Origin: Rariloculus sp963665575
GTDB taxonomy: Bacteria > Pseudomonadota > Gammaproteobacteria > Steroidobacterales > Rariloculaceae
Direction of reading: 5' to 3'
Assembly: GCA_963665575.2 (NCBI GenBank)
Contig: CAXXDW010000006.1
Location: forward strand, 1,054,001 to 1,118,000
DNA length: 64,000 nucleotides
Shown here piece by piece: positions 33,945 through 44,424 of the stretch. The notes beneath the pieces were generated by a model. It worked only from the letters and a program-made list of their open reading frames with translations. It had not been told where the DNA came from and did not search any database. How positions within the stretch are numbered: the stretch's first letter is position 1; each line of letters begins with the position of its first letter. A program made the translations under genes and the position numbers.

Positions 33945-34268
33945 TCAGCCCGATTCCATCAGCCTTTCGTACGCGATCATCACGGCGACGGTTACGGCCG
34001 CGGCGGCCACGAGGTCACCGTACGTGCTGAGAATGTCGGTGAGATACATGCCGATGGCCGGTATCCCGCTGAGCGCTTCGGCTACGCCGGTAGCCAATGC
34101 GATCGCGACCAGAAACAGCAGTCCGCGGTTTTCTGCGCTCACATGGTAGCCGACCCACAGGCCGGCGAGAGCCACAACGACACCGACCAACTCCGGAAGA
34201 CCCGGCACCAGTGCGACGACGAGCACAACGATCAGCGCAACGATACGCGAAATCCTGGCTAAGCTCAT
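33945..34268 (-). CDS. Small membrane protein
   Basis: A 107-residue protein from ATG 34268, preceded by a GGGGGAACTCC ribosome binding site. It has four hydrophobic segments: IVALIVVLVVALVPGLPELV, VVVALAGLWVGYHV, GLLFLVAIALATGVAEAL and LVAAAAVTVAVMIAY. The sequence is not one I can assign; the third to fourth helices carry GIPAIGMYLTDILSTYGDL. It stands alone between the TonB receptor and trxA. Confidence 0.75.
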   Translation of the reverse strand: MSLARISRIVALIVVLVVALVPGLPELVGVVVALAGLWVGYHVSAENRGLLFLVAIALATGVAEALSGIPAIGMYLTDILSTYGDLVAAAAVTVAVMIAYERLMESG

Positions 34269-34690
34269 TGGAGTTCCCCCATTACTTGTTATTGGTATAC
34301 GCCCCCGCGTCGGACGCGAGACCGCGAGGGTCGAGTCCGCGCGAGCCCTGAGCATATCACACCGAATCCGGGGTTACCGCGCGGCGAAGGTGCGTCGGAG
34401 TGGACGGGTAATCGCCGCAGTCGGCGGCTGCGGTCTCCCGTGGCAGTCTGCCGGGCGGGGTACTTGCAAATTGCCGCGTCGGCGGTTCACAATACGTTTG
34501 CAGGCGAGGACACTCGCTCTCTCAGACACCCAACAACACTCCCGCGAGTCTCGTAGAAAGCGACCAGCTGACTTTTGCGCCTTGCCGGCCGGGTCCGTCA
34601 CTTTCTGTCCATTCAGTAGCGCGAAGCGTACTCACCTGACGCGCAGCGGGTCTCGCCGGCACATTTGCACGACCGGAGGCAGCCAGAATA
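34269..34690. other. Intergenic region upstream of trxA
   Basis: About 420 bases without a credible gene on either strand. Short frames are present but lack family resemblance or codon regularity. The promoter of trxA-rho should be here; I see no clear-cut match. Confidence 0.5.
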
Positions 34691-35030
34691 GTGAGTGATC
34701 AGATCGTACATACGACCGATGCCGATTTTGCGGCAGACGTCCTTCAGTCAGAGCAGCCCGTGCTGCTCGACTTCTGGGCCGAATGGTGCGGACCGTGCAG
34801 GATGATCGCGCCGATTCTCGACACCATCGCGGCCGAGCAGGAAGGCCGGCTCCGGGTCGTAAAGATCAACATCGACGAGAATCCGCGCACGCCGATGCAA
34901 TTCAACGTACGCAGCATTCCGATGTTGCTGCTGTTCCGCAGCGGTTCGGTCGTGGACCAGGTCGTCGGAGCCGTTCCCAAGGCACGGCTCGAAGCCTTCC
35001 TTGAGCCGCATCTCGATGGACAGGGGAGCG

Positions 35031-35041
<11 letters not shown>
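34691..35041 (+). CDS. trxA: Thioredoxin 1
   Basis: The 116-residue thioredoxin reduces cytoplasmic disulfides, supplying ribonucleotide reductase and other enzymes. The redox motif WCGPCR lies near residue 32, preceded by LLDFWAEW, and the conserved cis-proline segment is RSIPMLLLF. It starts at GTG 34691. Its stop lies inside the start region of rho; the trxA-rho order is conserved in Gammaproteobacteria. Confidence 0.96.
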
Positions 35042-36497
<1,456 letters not shown>

Positions 36498-36503
36498 AAA
36501 GCG

Positions 36504-37799
36504 CTAGTTCGTGCCGCGCTCTTCCCGGGCGACGGCGCGGTAGCCGATGTCGCTGCGGCAGAATGCCCCCTCCCAATCGATCTTCCCGATTGCTGCGTAG
36601 GCGCGCTCACGCGCCTTGCTGACGTTGTCGCCGAGTGCAGCCGCACACAGGACGCGGCCGCCGCTCGTGACGACCCGCCCTTCATCCAGACGCGTGCCTG
36701 CATGGAATACCTTGACCGTGTCGCTGTCCAGACCGTCGAGCCCGGTGACGGGTTTGTTCTTCTCGTAGCCTGCGGGATATCCGCCGGCCGCCATGACGAC
36801 TCCGACGCAGGCGCGAGGATCCCAGTCAAGCTCGACCGCATCGAGCGCACCGCCAAAGCTCTCAAGGCACACCGCGACGAGGTCCGAGCGGAGCCGAAAC
36901 AATATCGGCTGGGTTTCGGGATCGCCGAACCGGCAGTTGAACTCGAGCACTCCGGGCGCGCCGTGCTCGTCGATCATGAGTCCCGCGTAGAGGAATCCGC
37001 GATAGTGGATGCCGTCCGCGGCAAGCCCTTCGACGGCCGGCCGCATGACCTCGTTCATGATCCGGTCGTTGACTTCATCGGTGACTACCGGAGCCGGGGA
37101 ATAGGCGCCCATGCCGCCGGTATTCGGCCCGCGGTCGTCGTCGTCGCGGGCCTTGTGGTCCTGGGAACTGGCAAGCGGCAGGATGCGCGTGCCGTCCACG
37201 AGCGCGATGAAGCTTGCTTCCTCGCCGCGCAGGAAGTCCTCGATTACGACGGTCTTGCCGGCAGCGCCGAAATCATGCTGCTCGAGCATGCCGCGCACCG
37301 CCCGGTCGGCGTCCTCGGCGGTGTGCGCGATGATGACGCCCTTGCCGGCGGCAAGCCCGTCGGCCTTGATGACCGTGGGCAGCGGTCGTCCGGCGAGATG
37401 GCGGCGCGCGGCTTCGAGGTCGTCGAAGGTCTCGTAGTCGGCCGTCGGGATCCGGTGGCGGGCGAAAAAGTCCTTGGCAAACGACTTCGAGCCTTCCAGG
37501 CGTGCCGCGCTCGCGCTCGGTCCGAAGCACTTCAGGCCCTCGGCCTCGAAGCGATCGGCGATGCCGTCGACGAGCGGCTGTTCGGGTCCGACGATGCTGA
37601 GCTCGACCGATTCGTCCTTCGCGAGTCGGACGAGCCCGTCGATGTCCCCGGCACCGACTGCCACATTGCGGACCCTGGGCTCGAGTGCCGTGCCGGCGTT
37701 CCCGGGCGCGCAGAGCACCTCGGTGACGAGCGGCGAGCGGGCCGCCTTCCAGGCAAGCGCGTGCTCACGCCCGCCGCCGCCGGCGATCAGAACCTTCAT
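36504..37799 (-). CDS. purD: Phosphoribosylamine--glycine ligase
   Basis: PurD joins glycine to phosphoribosylamine with ATP in the second step of purine synthesis. The 431-residue ATP-grasp enzyme starts MKVLIAGGGGREHALAWKA, and shows KADGLAAGKGVIIA, EEASFIALVDG, PNTGGMGAYSPAP and the C-terminal FNCRFGDPETQPIL motif. ATG 37799 is chosen; a GTG two codons earlier also fits. It lies downstream of purH on the same strand, as in the purHD operon. Confidence 0.98.
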   Translation of the reverse strand: MKVLIAGGGGREHALAWKAARSPLVTEVLCAPGNAGTALEPRVRNVAVGAGDIDGLVRLAKDESVELSIVGPEQPLVDGIADRFEAEGLKCFGPSASAARLEGSKSFAKDFFARHRIPTADYETFDDLEAARRHLAGRPLPTVIKADGLAAGKGVIIAHTAEDADRAVRGMLEQHDFGAAGKTVVIEDFLRGEEASFIALVDGTRILPLASSQDHKARDDDDRGPNTGGMGAYSPAPVVTDEVNDRIMNEVMRPAVEGLAADGIHYRGFLYAGLMIDEHGAPGVLEFNCRFGDPETQPILFRLRSDLVAVCLESFGGALDAVELDWDPRACVGVVMAAGGYPAGYEKNKPVTGLDGLDSDTVKVFHAGTRLDEGRVVTSGGRVLCAAALGDNVSKARERAYAAIGKIDWEGAFCRSDIGYRAVAREERGTN

Positions 37800-37937
37800 T
37801 GACACGCCTCGCCACTGTGCATGATCGACTCGCCACCCGCGAACGACTGTTCAGCGGCCCGCGGCGAAAGCCCCCTTGCATGAGGCGGAAGACCGTCTCG
37901 CCGGACTCGGCGCCACGCGGCGTTGCGCCACGGGCTG

Positions 37938-39488
37938 CTAGTGCCGGAAGTGGCGCACACCGGTGAATACCATCGCGATGTCGTGCTCGTTCGCCGCCGC
38001 GATGACCTCCTCATCCCGGATCGAGCCTCCCGGCTGGATCACGGCGCGGATGCCGTGTTCGGCGGCGCTGTCGATGCCGTCGCGAAAGGGAAAGAAGGCA
38101 TCGGACGCCATCACGGCGCCGGCGAGCGGCAACCCTTCCTCTTCGGCCTTGAGGGCCGCAATCCGTGCGCTGACGACGCGGCTCATCTGGCCGGCGCCGA
38201 CGCCCACGGTCCTGCCGCCGTGCGCGAACACGATCGCGTTCGACTTCACGAACCGCGCGACGCGCCAGGCGAACATGAGGTCACGCAGCTCCGTATCGCC
38301 GGGCTGCCGGTCGGTCACCGTTCTCGGGACCGTCGAATCGGGATCGCCGCGGTCGCGCGACTGCACGAGCACGCCACCGGCGATCGTCCTGATGTCCGGC
38401 GTATCGGCGCGCGCCGACGGCGCACCGCAGGCGAGGACGCGAATTGCGGGCTTGGCGGCGAGTGCGGTCAGCGCCTGGTCTTCGATCTGCGGTGCAACGA
38501 TGACCTCGGCGTACTGGCGCTCGATAATCGCGCTTGCCGTGTCGGCATCGAGCGCCCGATTGAAGGCGATCACGCCGCCGAAGGCGGACGTAGGATCGCC
38601 GTGGTAGGCCAGGTCGTACGCGGAGATCTGGGCCTCGGCGATCGCCACGCCGCAGGGGTTGGCATGCTTGACGATCACGCAGGCGGGCTCCTCGAACGCG
38701 AGCGCACATTCAAGCGCCGTGTCGGCATCCGCGAGATTGTTGAACGACAACGGCTTGCCCTGGTGCTGGCGCGCCCCCGCGACCGTCCCCTTCGGTGCGG
38801 CGGGATCGACGTAAAGGGCCGCGTATTGGTGCGGGTTCTCCCCGTAACGCAGCTCGTCGGTCTTGGCCAGCGATAACAGCAGGGGGTCGGGCGGCTCGTC
38901 GGCAGGTTCCGACAGCCCGTCAAGGTAGCGGCTTATCGCCGTGTCGTAGCGTGCGGTGTGGGCGTATGCCTTGACGGCCAGACGTCGCCTGAGTTCGGCA
39001 TCCGGTTCGCCGTTGCGATAGCTCTCGATGACGTTCCCGTAGTCCCTGGCATCGACGACCACGGCGACGCGGTCGTGATTCTTTGCCGCGGCACGCAGCA
39101 TTGCGGGGCCGCCGATATCGATGTTCTCGATCGCGTCAGCGACGCTCGAATGCGGGTCTGCGACGATCTGTTCGAACGGGTACAGGTTGACGACGAGCAG
39201 GTCGATCGTCCCGATGCCGTGCCGGTCGAGCGTCTCCTCATCGACTCCGCGACGGGCAAGCAGGCCGCCATGGATAGCCGGATGCAGGGTCTTGACGCGC
39301 CCGTCCATGAGTTCGGGAAAGCCCGTCAGTTCGGAGACTTCGGTGACGTTCAGGGCCGCCTCGCGCAGTGCGCGCGCGGTGCCGCCGGTCGAAACCAGTT
39401 CGAACGACAGATCGGCAAGCTGCCGGGCGAAATCCGCCACGTCACGCTTGTCCGATACGCTCAGCAGGGCTCGGCGGGAAATGCTCAT
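37938..39488 (-). CDS. purH: Bifunctional AICAR transformylase / IMP cyclohydrolase
   Basis: PurH carries out the last two steps to IMP. The 516-residue length is typical. The N-terminal IMP cyclohydrolase (MGS-like fold) shows RALLSVSDKRDVADFA and ELVSTGGTARALREA. The transformylase domain carries KTDELRYGENPHQYAALYV, VIVKHANPCGVA, the SAFGGVIAFNR segment and VGAGQMSRV, with C-terminal PGGSIRDEEVIAAA. It is followed by purD 138 bases downstream. Confidence 0.98.
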   Translation of the reverse strand: MSISRRALLSVSDKRDVADFARQLADLSFELVSTGGTARALREAALNVTEVSELTGFPELMDGRVKTLHPAIHGGLLARRGVDEETLDRHGIGTIDLLVVNLYPFEQIVADPHSSVADAIENIDIGGPAMLRAAAKNHDRVAVVVDARDYGNVIESYRNGEPDAELRRRLAVKAYAHTARYDTAISRYLDGLSEPADEPPDPLLLSLAKTDELRYGENPHQYAALYVDPAAPKGTVAGARQHQGKPLSFNNLADADTALECALAFEEPACVIVKHANPCGVAIAEAQISAYDLAYHGDPTSAFGGVIAFNRALDADTASAIIERQYAEVIVAPQIEDQALTALAAKPAIRVLACGAPSARADTPDIRTIAGGVLVQSRDRGDPDSTVPRTVTDRQPGDTELRDLMFAWRVARFVKSNAIVFAHGGRTVGVGAGQMSRVVSARIAALKAEEEGLPLAGAVMASDAFFPFRDGIDSAAEHGIRAVIQPGGSIRDEEVIAAANEHDIAMVFTGVRHFRH

Positions 39489-39647
39489 GGTGTGGCCGAA
39501 CTGCCCGGAAAACTACGAGTATTCAACTTTCTTCGAGCGTCCCGCGGATGTGGTCGGAATCCTCGTGGCCACGCTGCGGCCGCAGAGAACGACGGCGGAT
39601 GATAGCACGCGCTCCAACGGCAATTCTTCCGGTCCGGATGCCTCCGC

Positions 39648-40466
39648 TCAGCGAAAAATTGCGTCCCTCTGGCAGCTCAGTTGGCCGGGTTCCCGCTCGA
39701 TGCAGAGGTCGAGTTCAAAACCGGAAACATCGGGGCCCGGATCGACGACGGTAAGCTCCAGGTGCGCCGTCTCGCCGGCGGCCATGAGTGCATCGGCAGC
39801 GACGTCACTTGCGAGGTACTCTCCCGGCGCGAACGTGCGCGAACCGACGGCTGAATCCCACCGATCGTTGAGCCTCAGATTAACGTGCGGCCAGGGCTGC
39901 GCGCGGGGACCGCCGTTGAAGATGCGGGCGGCGATCACGAGACTGCCCCGGCGTGCCGAGCGTGGCCCGGTGCGTGCGGACGAGTCGATGACCGCGTACT
40001 GGCCCAGATCCCAGTTCGGCGTCAGCGGCATGCCGATGTAGGCGTAGATACGTGCAAGAGTTGGCCCGATCGCTTCGTGCACGGCGAGTTCACCGCGATA
40101 GTGGTGCACACCCTGAGCCGCGAGTGCGAGCACAGCCAGACCGGTAGCGAAAGGCCAGAGCCGGCGCCGTCGGGAAACCGCTTCCTGCGACCAACTCGGC
40201 TCCGACGCCGCGGCGTCGGAGCCCGATGCACCCTGCTTGCCGACCATGGTCGCGAACGCTTCGCCGCGTGTCTCGTGGGCGAGCCGCTGTCCGGGTTCGG
40301 CCGGCTGTCCGGTTTCGGCGCCCGGCGCTGTGGCGTCCGGCTTGGAGTCATGGGCGTTGAAGACTGTCGCACAGCGGCCGCAACGGACCTGGCCGCCGGC
40401 TTCGCCAAGCGCGTCGGCCGTGATCCGAAACGTCGTTGTGCAGGCTGGGCAGCGCGTATAGAGCAT
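39648..40466 (-). CDS. Zinc-ribbon membrane protein with DUF3426 domain
   Basis: The 272-residue product begins with an MJ0042-type zinc ribbon, YTRCPACTTTFRITADAL and QVRCGRCATVFNA (four cysteines), followed by a low-complexity linker, one membrane helix (LWPFATGLAVLALAAQGV near residue 130) and a C-terminal periplasmic beta domain of the DUF3426 type. Proteins of this type sit directly after prmA in many Proteobacteria. The role is unknown. ATG 40466 removes a nine-codon upstream extension. Confidence 0.85.
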   Translation of the reverse strand: MLYTRCPACTTTFRITADALGEAGGQVRCGRCATVFNAHDSKPDATAPGAETGQPAEPGQRLAHETRGEAFATMVGKQGASGSDAAASEPSWSQEAVSRRRRLWPFATGLAVLALAAQGVHHYRGELAVHEAIGPTLARIYAYIGMPLTPNWDLGQYAVIDSSARTGPRSARRGSLVIAARIFNGGPRAQPWPHVNLRLNDRWDSAVGSRTFAPGEYLASDVAADALMAAGETAHLELTVVDPGPDVSGFELDLCIEREPGQLSCQRDAIFR

Positions 40467-40497
40467 GGGGGTCCCGAGAGCCGTGAGCAACAAAATT

Positions 40498-41377
40498 CTA
40501 GTGCGAACCGCGGCGTGTGCCCACCAGGCGGATCCACTCGCCGTGGGCTACACACTCGAAGTCCCGAAAGTATGGCGCATAGCTGGCCTCGACGCGTTCA
40601 CGCTGCGTCGCGAGTATTCCGCTCAATACCACCGTTCCCGCCGGCACGAGGCAGTCGGCAAACCGCCCGGCCAGTGCTTCGAGCGGGCCGGCCAGTATGT
40701 TCGCCATGACGATTTCGACCTCGATGTCGGGCAGCGCGTCCGGCGCTCCGATCCACAACGCCCGTTCCAGGGCGTTCAGCCGCGCATTGTCGGCCGTGGC
40801 CGTCAGCGCCTGGGGGTCGTTGTCTGTCGCCCAGCAGCGCACCGCGCCAAGGGTCAGTGCCGCGAGCGCCAGAACGCCCGAGCCGCAGCCATGGTCGAGC
40901 ACTCGCCGACCGTGCGGCGGATGCGCGTCGAGCCATTGTAGACAGAGCGCCGTCGTCGGGTGACGACCCGTTCCGAACGCGAGTCCCATGTGCAGCCTGA
41001 GGTGAGTGGCGCCGCGGGAGCGTGCCGGTTCGTCGGCTGACGTGAGCCACAAGTTGCCGAAGCGGCGCGGCCCTGACCTGTTGGGTAGCACCGCGCTGCC
41101 AGTCCTCGTCCTCGATGCGGCTGATCTCGATCCCGCCCTCGCCGGCGAGCGCCTCCCGGAGCGTCTGCGCAAGCCGGTGCAAGTCCGCATCGGCGGGAAA
41201 CAGGGCGCTGAGTTCAACTTCCGGCCACAGCGGCGTTTCGCCGACGGCCGGTTCGAGAATTGCACTGTCCGCGGCATCCGCGAGCGACACGGCTTCGGCG
41301 CCCGCAAGCTCGAGCAGCGCTTCGGTCGCGGGCACGGCGTCGGCGCCGAGCCTGAGCCTCAACCGTTGCCAGGCCAC
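40498..41377 (-). pseudogene. prmA: Ribosomal protein L11 methyltransferase, frameshifted
   Basis: PrmA trimethylates ribosomal protein L11. The N-terminal part reads in one frame from ATG 41377 (MAWQRLRLRLGADAVPATEA) to EIEDEDW-type residues ISRIEDEDWQR near forward 41086. The methyltransferase core continues in another frame: RRFGNLWLTSADEP, GLAFGTGRHPTTALCLQWLD, VLDHGCGSGVLALAAL and VMANILAGPLEAL to 40498. Comparison with the usual DW...RFGERLWI spacing points to one extra base, or two missing, in a GCGCG run at about 41078-41086. The gene lies between accC (four-base gap) and DUF3426 gene as usual. Pseudogene and sequence error are both possible. Confidence 0.88.
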
Positions 41378-41381
41378 GGCG

Positions 41382-42725
41382 CTACTTCAGTCCGAGCCTC
41401 TTTTCGAGGTAGTGGATGTTCGTGCCGCCGCTCTTGAAGGCCGAATGCTGGAAGATCTCCTGGTGCAGCGGCACGTTCGTGTGGATACCGTCGAGGACGA
41501 TCTCGCCGAGCGCCGATGTCATTCTCGCGATCGCCGACGGGCGCTCCTCGCCGTGGGCGATGACCTTGGCGAGCAGCGAGTCGTAGTGCGGCGGCACCTT
41601 GTACCCGGTATACACATGGCTGTCCACGCGGATTCCGGGCCCGCCCGGCGGATGCCATAGCGACACTGTGCCGGGCGAGGGCATGAAGGTCGTCGGATGC
41701 TCGGCATTGATGCGGCACTCGATCGCATGGCCGCTGACGACGATGTCATCCTGCGACCAGGGGAGAGGATCGCCTGCCGCGATCGCAAGCTGCGCCTTGA
41801 TGAGGTCGATGCCCGTGACCATCTCGGTCACCGGGTGCTCGACCTGAATGCGCGTGTTCATCTCGATGAAATAGAACTCGCCATCTTCGTAGAGAAACTC
41901 GAAGGTGCCGGCGCCCCGGTAGCCGATCTGCCGGCAGGCGTCCACGCAGCGCCTGCCGATCCGGGCCCGGACCTCGGCCGTGATGCCGGGCGCGGGCGCT
42001 TCCTCGACGACCTTCTGGTGACGCCTCTGCATGGAACAGTCGCGCTCGCCGAGGTGGATGGCACTGCCGTGTCCGTCCGCGAGGACCTGGAATTCGATGT
42101 GCCGCGGCCGTTCCAGGTACTTCTCCATGTAGACCTGGTCTTTGCCGAAGGCCGCGAGCGCTTCGCTCTGCGTGATCGTGATGGCGTTGAGCAGCGCCGC
42201 CTCACTGTGCACGACGCGCATGCCCCGCCCGCCTCCGCCGCCGGCGGCCTTGATGATGACGGGGTAGCCGAGGTCGCGCGCGATGCGCATGTTCTCGTCG
42301 GAGTCTTCGAGCTTGAGTGCCCCGGTACCGGGAACGCAGGGCACGCCGGCCTTGCGCATCGCCTCGATCGCCGAGACCTTGTCGCCCATGAGCCTGATCG
42401 TTTCGGCTTTCGGGCCGATGAACACGAACCCGCTCTCCTCGACCTGCTCGGCGAAGTCGGCGTTCTCGGAGAGAAAGCCGTAGCCCGGGTGGATGGCGAC
42501 GGCGTCGGTGACCTCGGCCGCGGCGATGATCGACGGCATGTTCAGATAGCTGTCCTGGGAGGGGGCCGGTCCGATGCAGACCGTTTCGTCGGCGAGCAAC
42601 ACGTGCTTGAGGTTGGCGTCGGCCGCGGAATACGCGGCAACGGACTTGATGCCGAGTTCGCGGCAGGCGCGCAGGACGCGCAACGCAATCTCGCCGCGAT
42701 TGGCGATCAGCACCTTGTCGAGCAC
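41382..42725 (-). CDS. accC: Biotin carboxylase subunit of acetyl-CoA carboxylase
   Basis: AccC carboxylates biotin on AccB using ATP and bicarbonate in the first step of fatty acid synthesis. The 447-residue protein starts MLDKVLIANRGEIALRVLRA and has the ATP-grasp motifs KAAGGGGGRGMRVVH, the RDCSMQRRHQKVVEEAPAP segment and FIEMNTRIQVEHPVTE. It follows accB by six bases in the usual accBC operon and precedes prmA. Confidence 0.98.
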   Translation of the reverse strand: MLDKVLIANRGEIALRVLRACRELGIKSVAAYSAADANLKHVLLADETVCIGPAPSQDSYLNMPSIIAAAEVTDAVAIHPGYGFLSENADFAEQVEESGFVFIGPKAETIRLMGDKVSAIEAMRKAGVPCVPGTGALKLEDSDENMRIARDLGYPVIIKAAGGGGGRGMRVVHSEAALLNAITITQSEALAAFGKDQVYMEKYLERPRHIEFQVLADGHGSAIHLGERDCSMQRRHQKVVEEAPAPGITAEVRARIGRRCVDACRQIGYRGAGTFEFLYEDGEFYFIEMNTRIQVEHPVTEMVTGIDLIKAQLAIAAGDPLPWSQDDIVVSGHAIECRINAEHPTTFMPSPGTVSLWHPPGGPGIRVDSHVYTGYKVPPHYDSLLAKVIAHGEERPSAIARMTSALGEIVLDGIHTNVPLHQEIFQHSAFKSGGTNIHYLEKRLGLK

Positions 42726-42731
42726 GGGCGG

Positions 42732-43184
42732 CTATTCCTCGATGACGAACAGCGCCTGCCCGTACTCGACGGGACTGCCGTTTTCGACGAGGACCTTCGA
42801 GACGCGGCCGGCGGTGTCGGCTTCGATCTGATTCATCATCTTCATCGCTTCGATGATGCACAGCGTGTCGCCTGGCGCGACGATACTGCCCGTCTCGACG
42901 AACGGGTCGGCTCCGGGACTCGGCGCGGCGTAGAAGATCCCGACCATGGGCGCCGTGATTTCGTGGCCGCGCGGCGCCGGTTCGAGAGTTGGCGAACCGG
43001 CCCGGGATTCAGCTTCCTGCCCGGGCTCGGCGGTCGCTGCAGGCGGTTGCGGAGCAACGACCGCCGGTGCAGTGGACGAGTGCCGGCTGATCCGGACGGA
43101 CTCGTCGCCTTCGGTGATTTCAAGCTCGGCGATTCCCGACGTCTCGACGAGTTCGATGAGCTTCTTGAGTTTGCGAATGTCCAC
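42732..43184 (-). CDS. accB: Biotin carboxyl carrier protein of acetyl-CoA carboxylase
   Basis: AccB carries the biotin used by AccC. The 150-residue chain has an N-terminal helical region (MDIRKLKKLIELVETSGIAE), a Pro/Ala-rich linker and the biotinyl domain ending in the biotinylation motif EAMKMMNQIEAD, where Lys is modified. It sits 11 bases after aroQ and six before accC. Confidence 0.97.
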   Translation of the reverse strand: MDIRKLKKLIELVETSGIAELEITEGDESVRISRHSSTAPAVVAPQPPAATAEPGQEAESRAGSPTLEPAPRGHEITAPMVGIFYAAPSPGADPFVETGSIVAPGDTLCIIEAMKMMNQIEADTAGRVSKVLVENGSPVEYGQALFVIEE

Positions 43185-43195
43185 TGTTGCTACTG

Positions 43196-43642
43196 CTACT
43201 GCGCCCGGTGGCCGAGGTAACGATGGGCCGCCGTTAGCGCGAGCTCGTAGCTTGCGACGCCGAAGCCTGCGACCGTGCCGAGCGCAATGTCGGCAAAGAA
43301 GGACCGCTGACGGAAATCCTCTCGCGAAGCGACGTTCGACAGGTGAACCTCCACGAAGGGGATTTCCACCGCCAGCAGCGCATCGCGCAGCGCCACGCTC
43401 GTGTGCGTGAACGCCGCCGGGTTGAACAGTATGAAATCGACCGAACCGCGCGCCTGGTGGACGCGCTCGATGAGTTCATGCTCGGCGTTGCTCTGATACG
43501 CGTCGAGCGAGTGGCCGAGATCGGCCGCCTGCTCCCGAAGCTGCGCTTCGATATCTGCGAGCGTCGTCGTACCGTAGACCTCGGGCTCGCGCCGTCCGAG
43601 CAGGCCGAGATTCGGTCCATTGAGAAGCAGTAGATTTGCCAT
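43196..43642 (-). CDS. aroQ: Type II 3-dehydroquinate dehydratase
   Basis: AroQ dehydrates 3-dehydroquinate in the shikimate pathway. The 148-residue type II enzyme has LLLNGPNLGLLGRREPEVYG with the catalytic Arg and Tyr, QSNAEHELIERVH, ILFNPAAFTHTSVALRDAL and the EVHLSNVASRE loop. ATG 43642 is preferred over the ATG two codons upstream. It heads the aroQ-accB-accC cluster seen in many Gammaproteobacteria. Confidence 0.97.
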   Translation of the reverse strand: MANLLLLNGPNLGLLGRREPEVYGTTTLADIEAQLREQAADLGHSLDAYQSNAEHELIERVHQARGSVDFILFNPAAFTHTSVALRDALLAVEIPFVEVHLSNVASREDFRQRSFFADIALGTVAGFGVASYELALTAAHRYLGHRAQ

Positions 43643-43797
43643 TTGCACAAGATTCGGTTATTTCGATGCAAGATTACTGCATTTCTCTGCATATAGCAGC
43701 ATTTTCGTGCACTTTCGTGAATTCAGCTTCGGCGGCCGGCAGGCTGCGCGAGTTTTCGGCTTCCTGCCGGGAGCCCGGGGCAACCGTTCCGGGGTTG

Positions 43798-44409
43798 CTA
43801 GATGGGTAGGGCGAGCCGCATCCGCGCGGCCGCGTTGTCGATATGCCCTGCCGCGAGCTCGTCGAGTACCGTGACGAAGCGCTCGAGATGTTCGGCGTGA
43901 ACCTCGCCCGTATGCACGCCAAGCACGGCGCCGTCGGCGCCCGTGAAGACCGTGAACGGCAGCGCGAGAAACTGCACCCCGAATGCGGAGGCGGCCGCCA
44001 TCGCCTCGGCTTCGCCCATGAGCACGGGATAGTTGAATCCGATCTCCTCGGCGAACGCAAGTACGGGCTCGCGGCGATCGATGGCGATGCCGACCACCTG
44101 AAGTGAGGAATTGTCGGTCTGAAATACCTTGAGCATGGGTATTTCGCGACGGCATGGCGCGCACCAGGTGGCCCAGAAGTTCACCAGCATGGGCTTGCCG
44201 GCCCAGCTTCCAATCGAACGCATGTCGCCGGCGAGGTCTTCGAGTGCGAAGTCCGGCAAACTGTCAGCGAGCGCTTCTTCGGCCGCTGCGAGTACCGGCG
44301 GAGCTTCTTCCACGGGTCCGGTCGCAATCAGCCTGAAACCGGTGTAGGCGAGCAACGCCGCGACGCTCAGCGCCAGGGTCACGCCGGTGGGTGTTGCAAA
44401 CCTTGCCAT
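43798..44409 (-). CDS. TlpA-family thiol-disulfide oxidoreductase
   Basis: A 203-residue membrane-anchored periplasmic thioredoxin. One N-terminal helix (TLALSVAALLAYTGFRLIA) anchors it; the redox motif is NFWATWCAPCRREIPML, with a cis-Pro in LALPFTVF. Proteins of this family reduce cytochrome c apoproteins or other periplasmic disulfides. It follows dsbD by 15 bases on the same strand, and DsbD would be its electron source. Confidence 0.92.
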   Translation of the reverse strand: MARFATPTGVTLALSVAALLAYTGFRLIATGPVEEAPPVLAAAEEALADSLPDFALEDLAGDMRSIGSWAGKPMLVNFWATWCAPCRREIPMLKVFQTDNSSLQVVGIAIDRREPVLAFAEEIGFNYPVLMGEAEAMAAASAFGVQFLALPFTVFTGADGAVLGVHTGEVHAEHLERFVTVLDELAAGHIDNAAARMRLALPI

Positions 44410-44424
44410 CGTCGAACCGTTGCC

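Noticed and set aside
41697..43220. 507-codon plus-strand frame across accC and accB
   Set aside because: Antisense to two conserved genes with no recognised domain.
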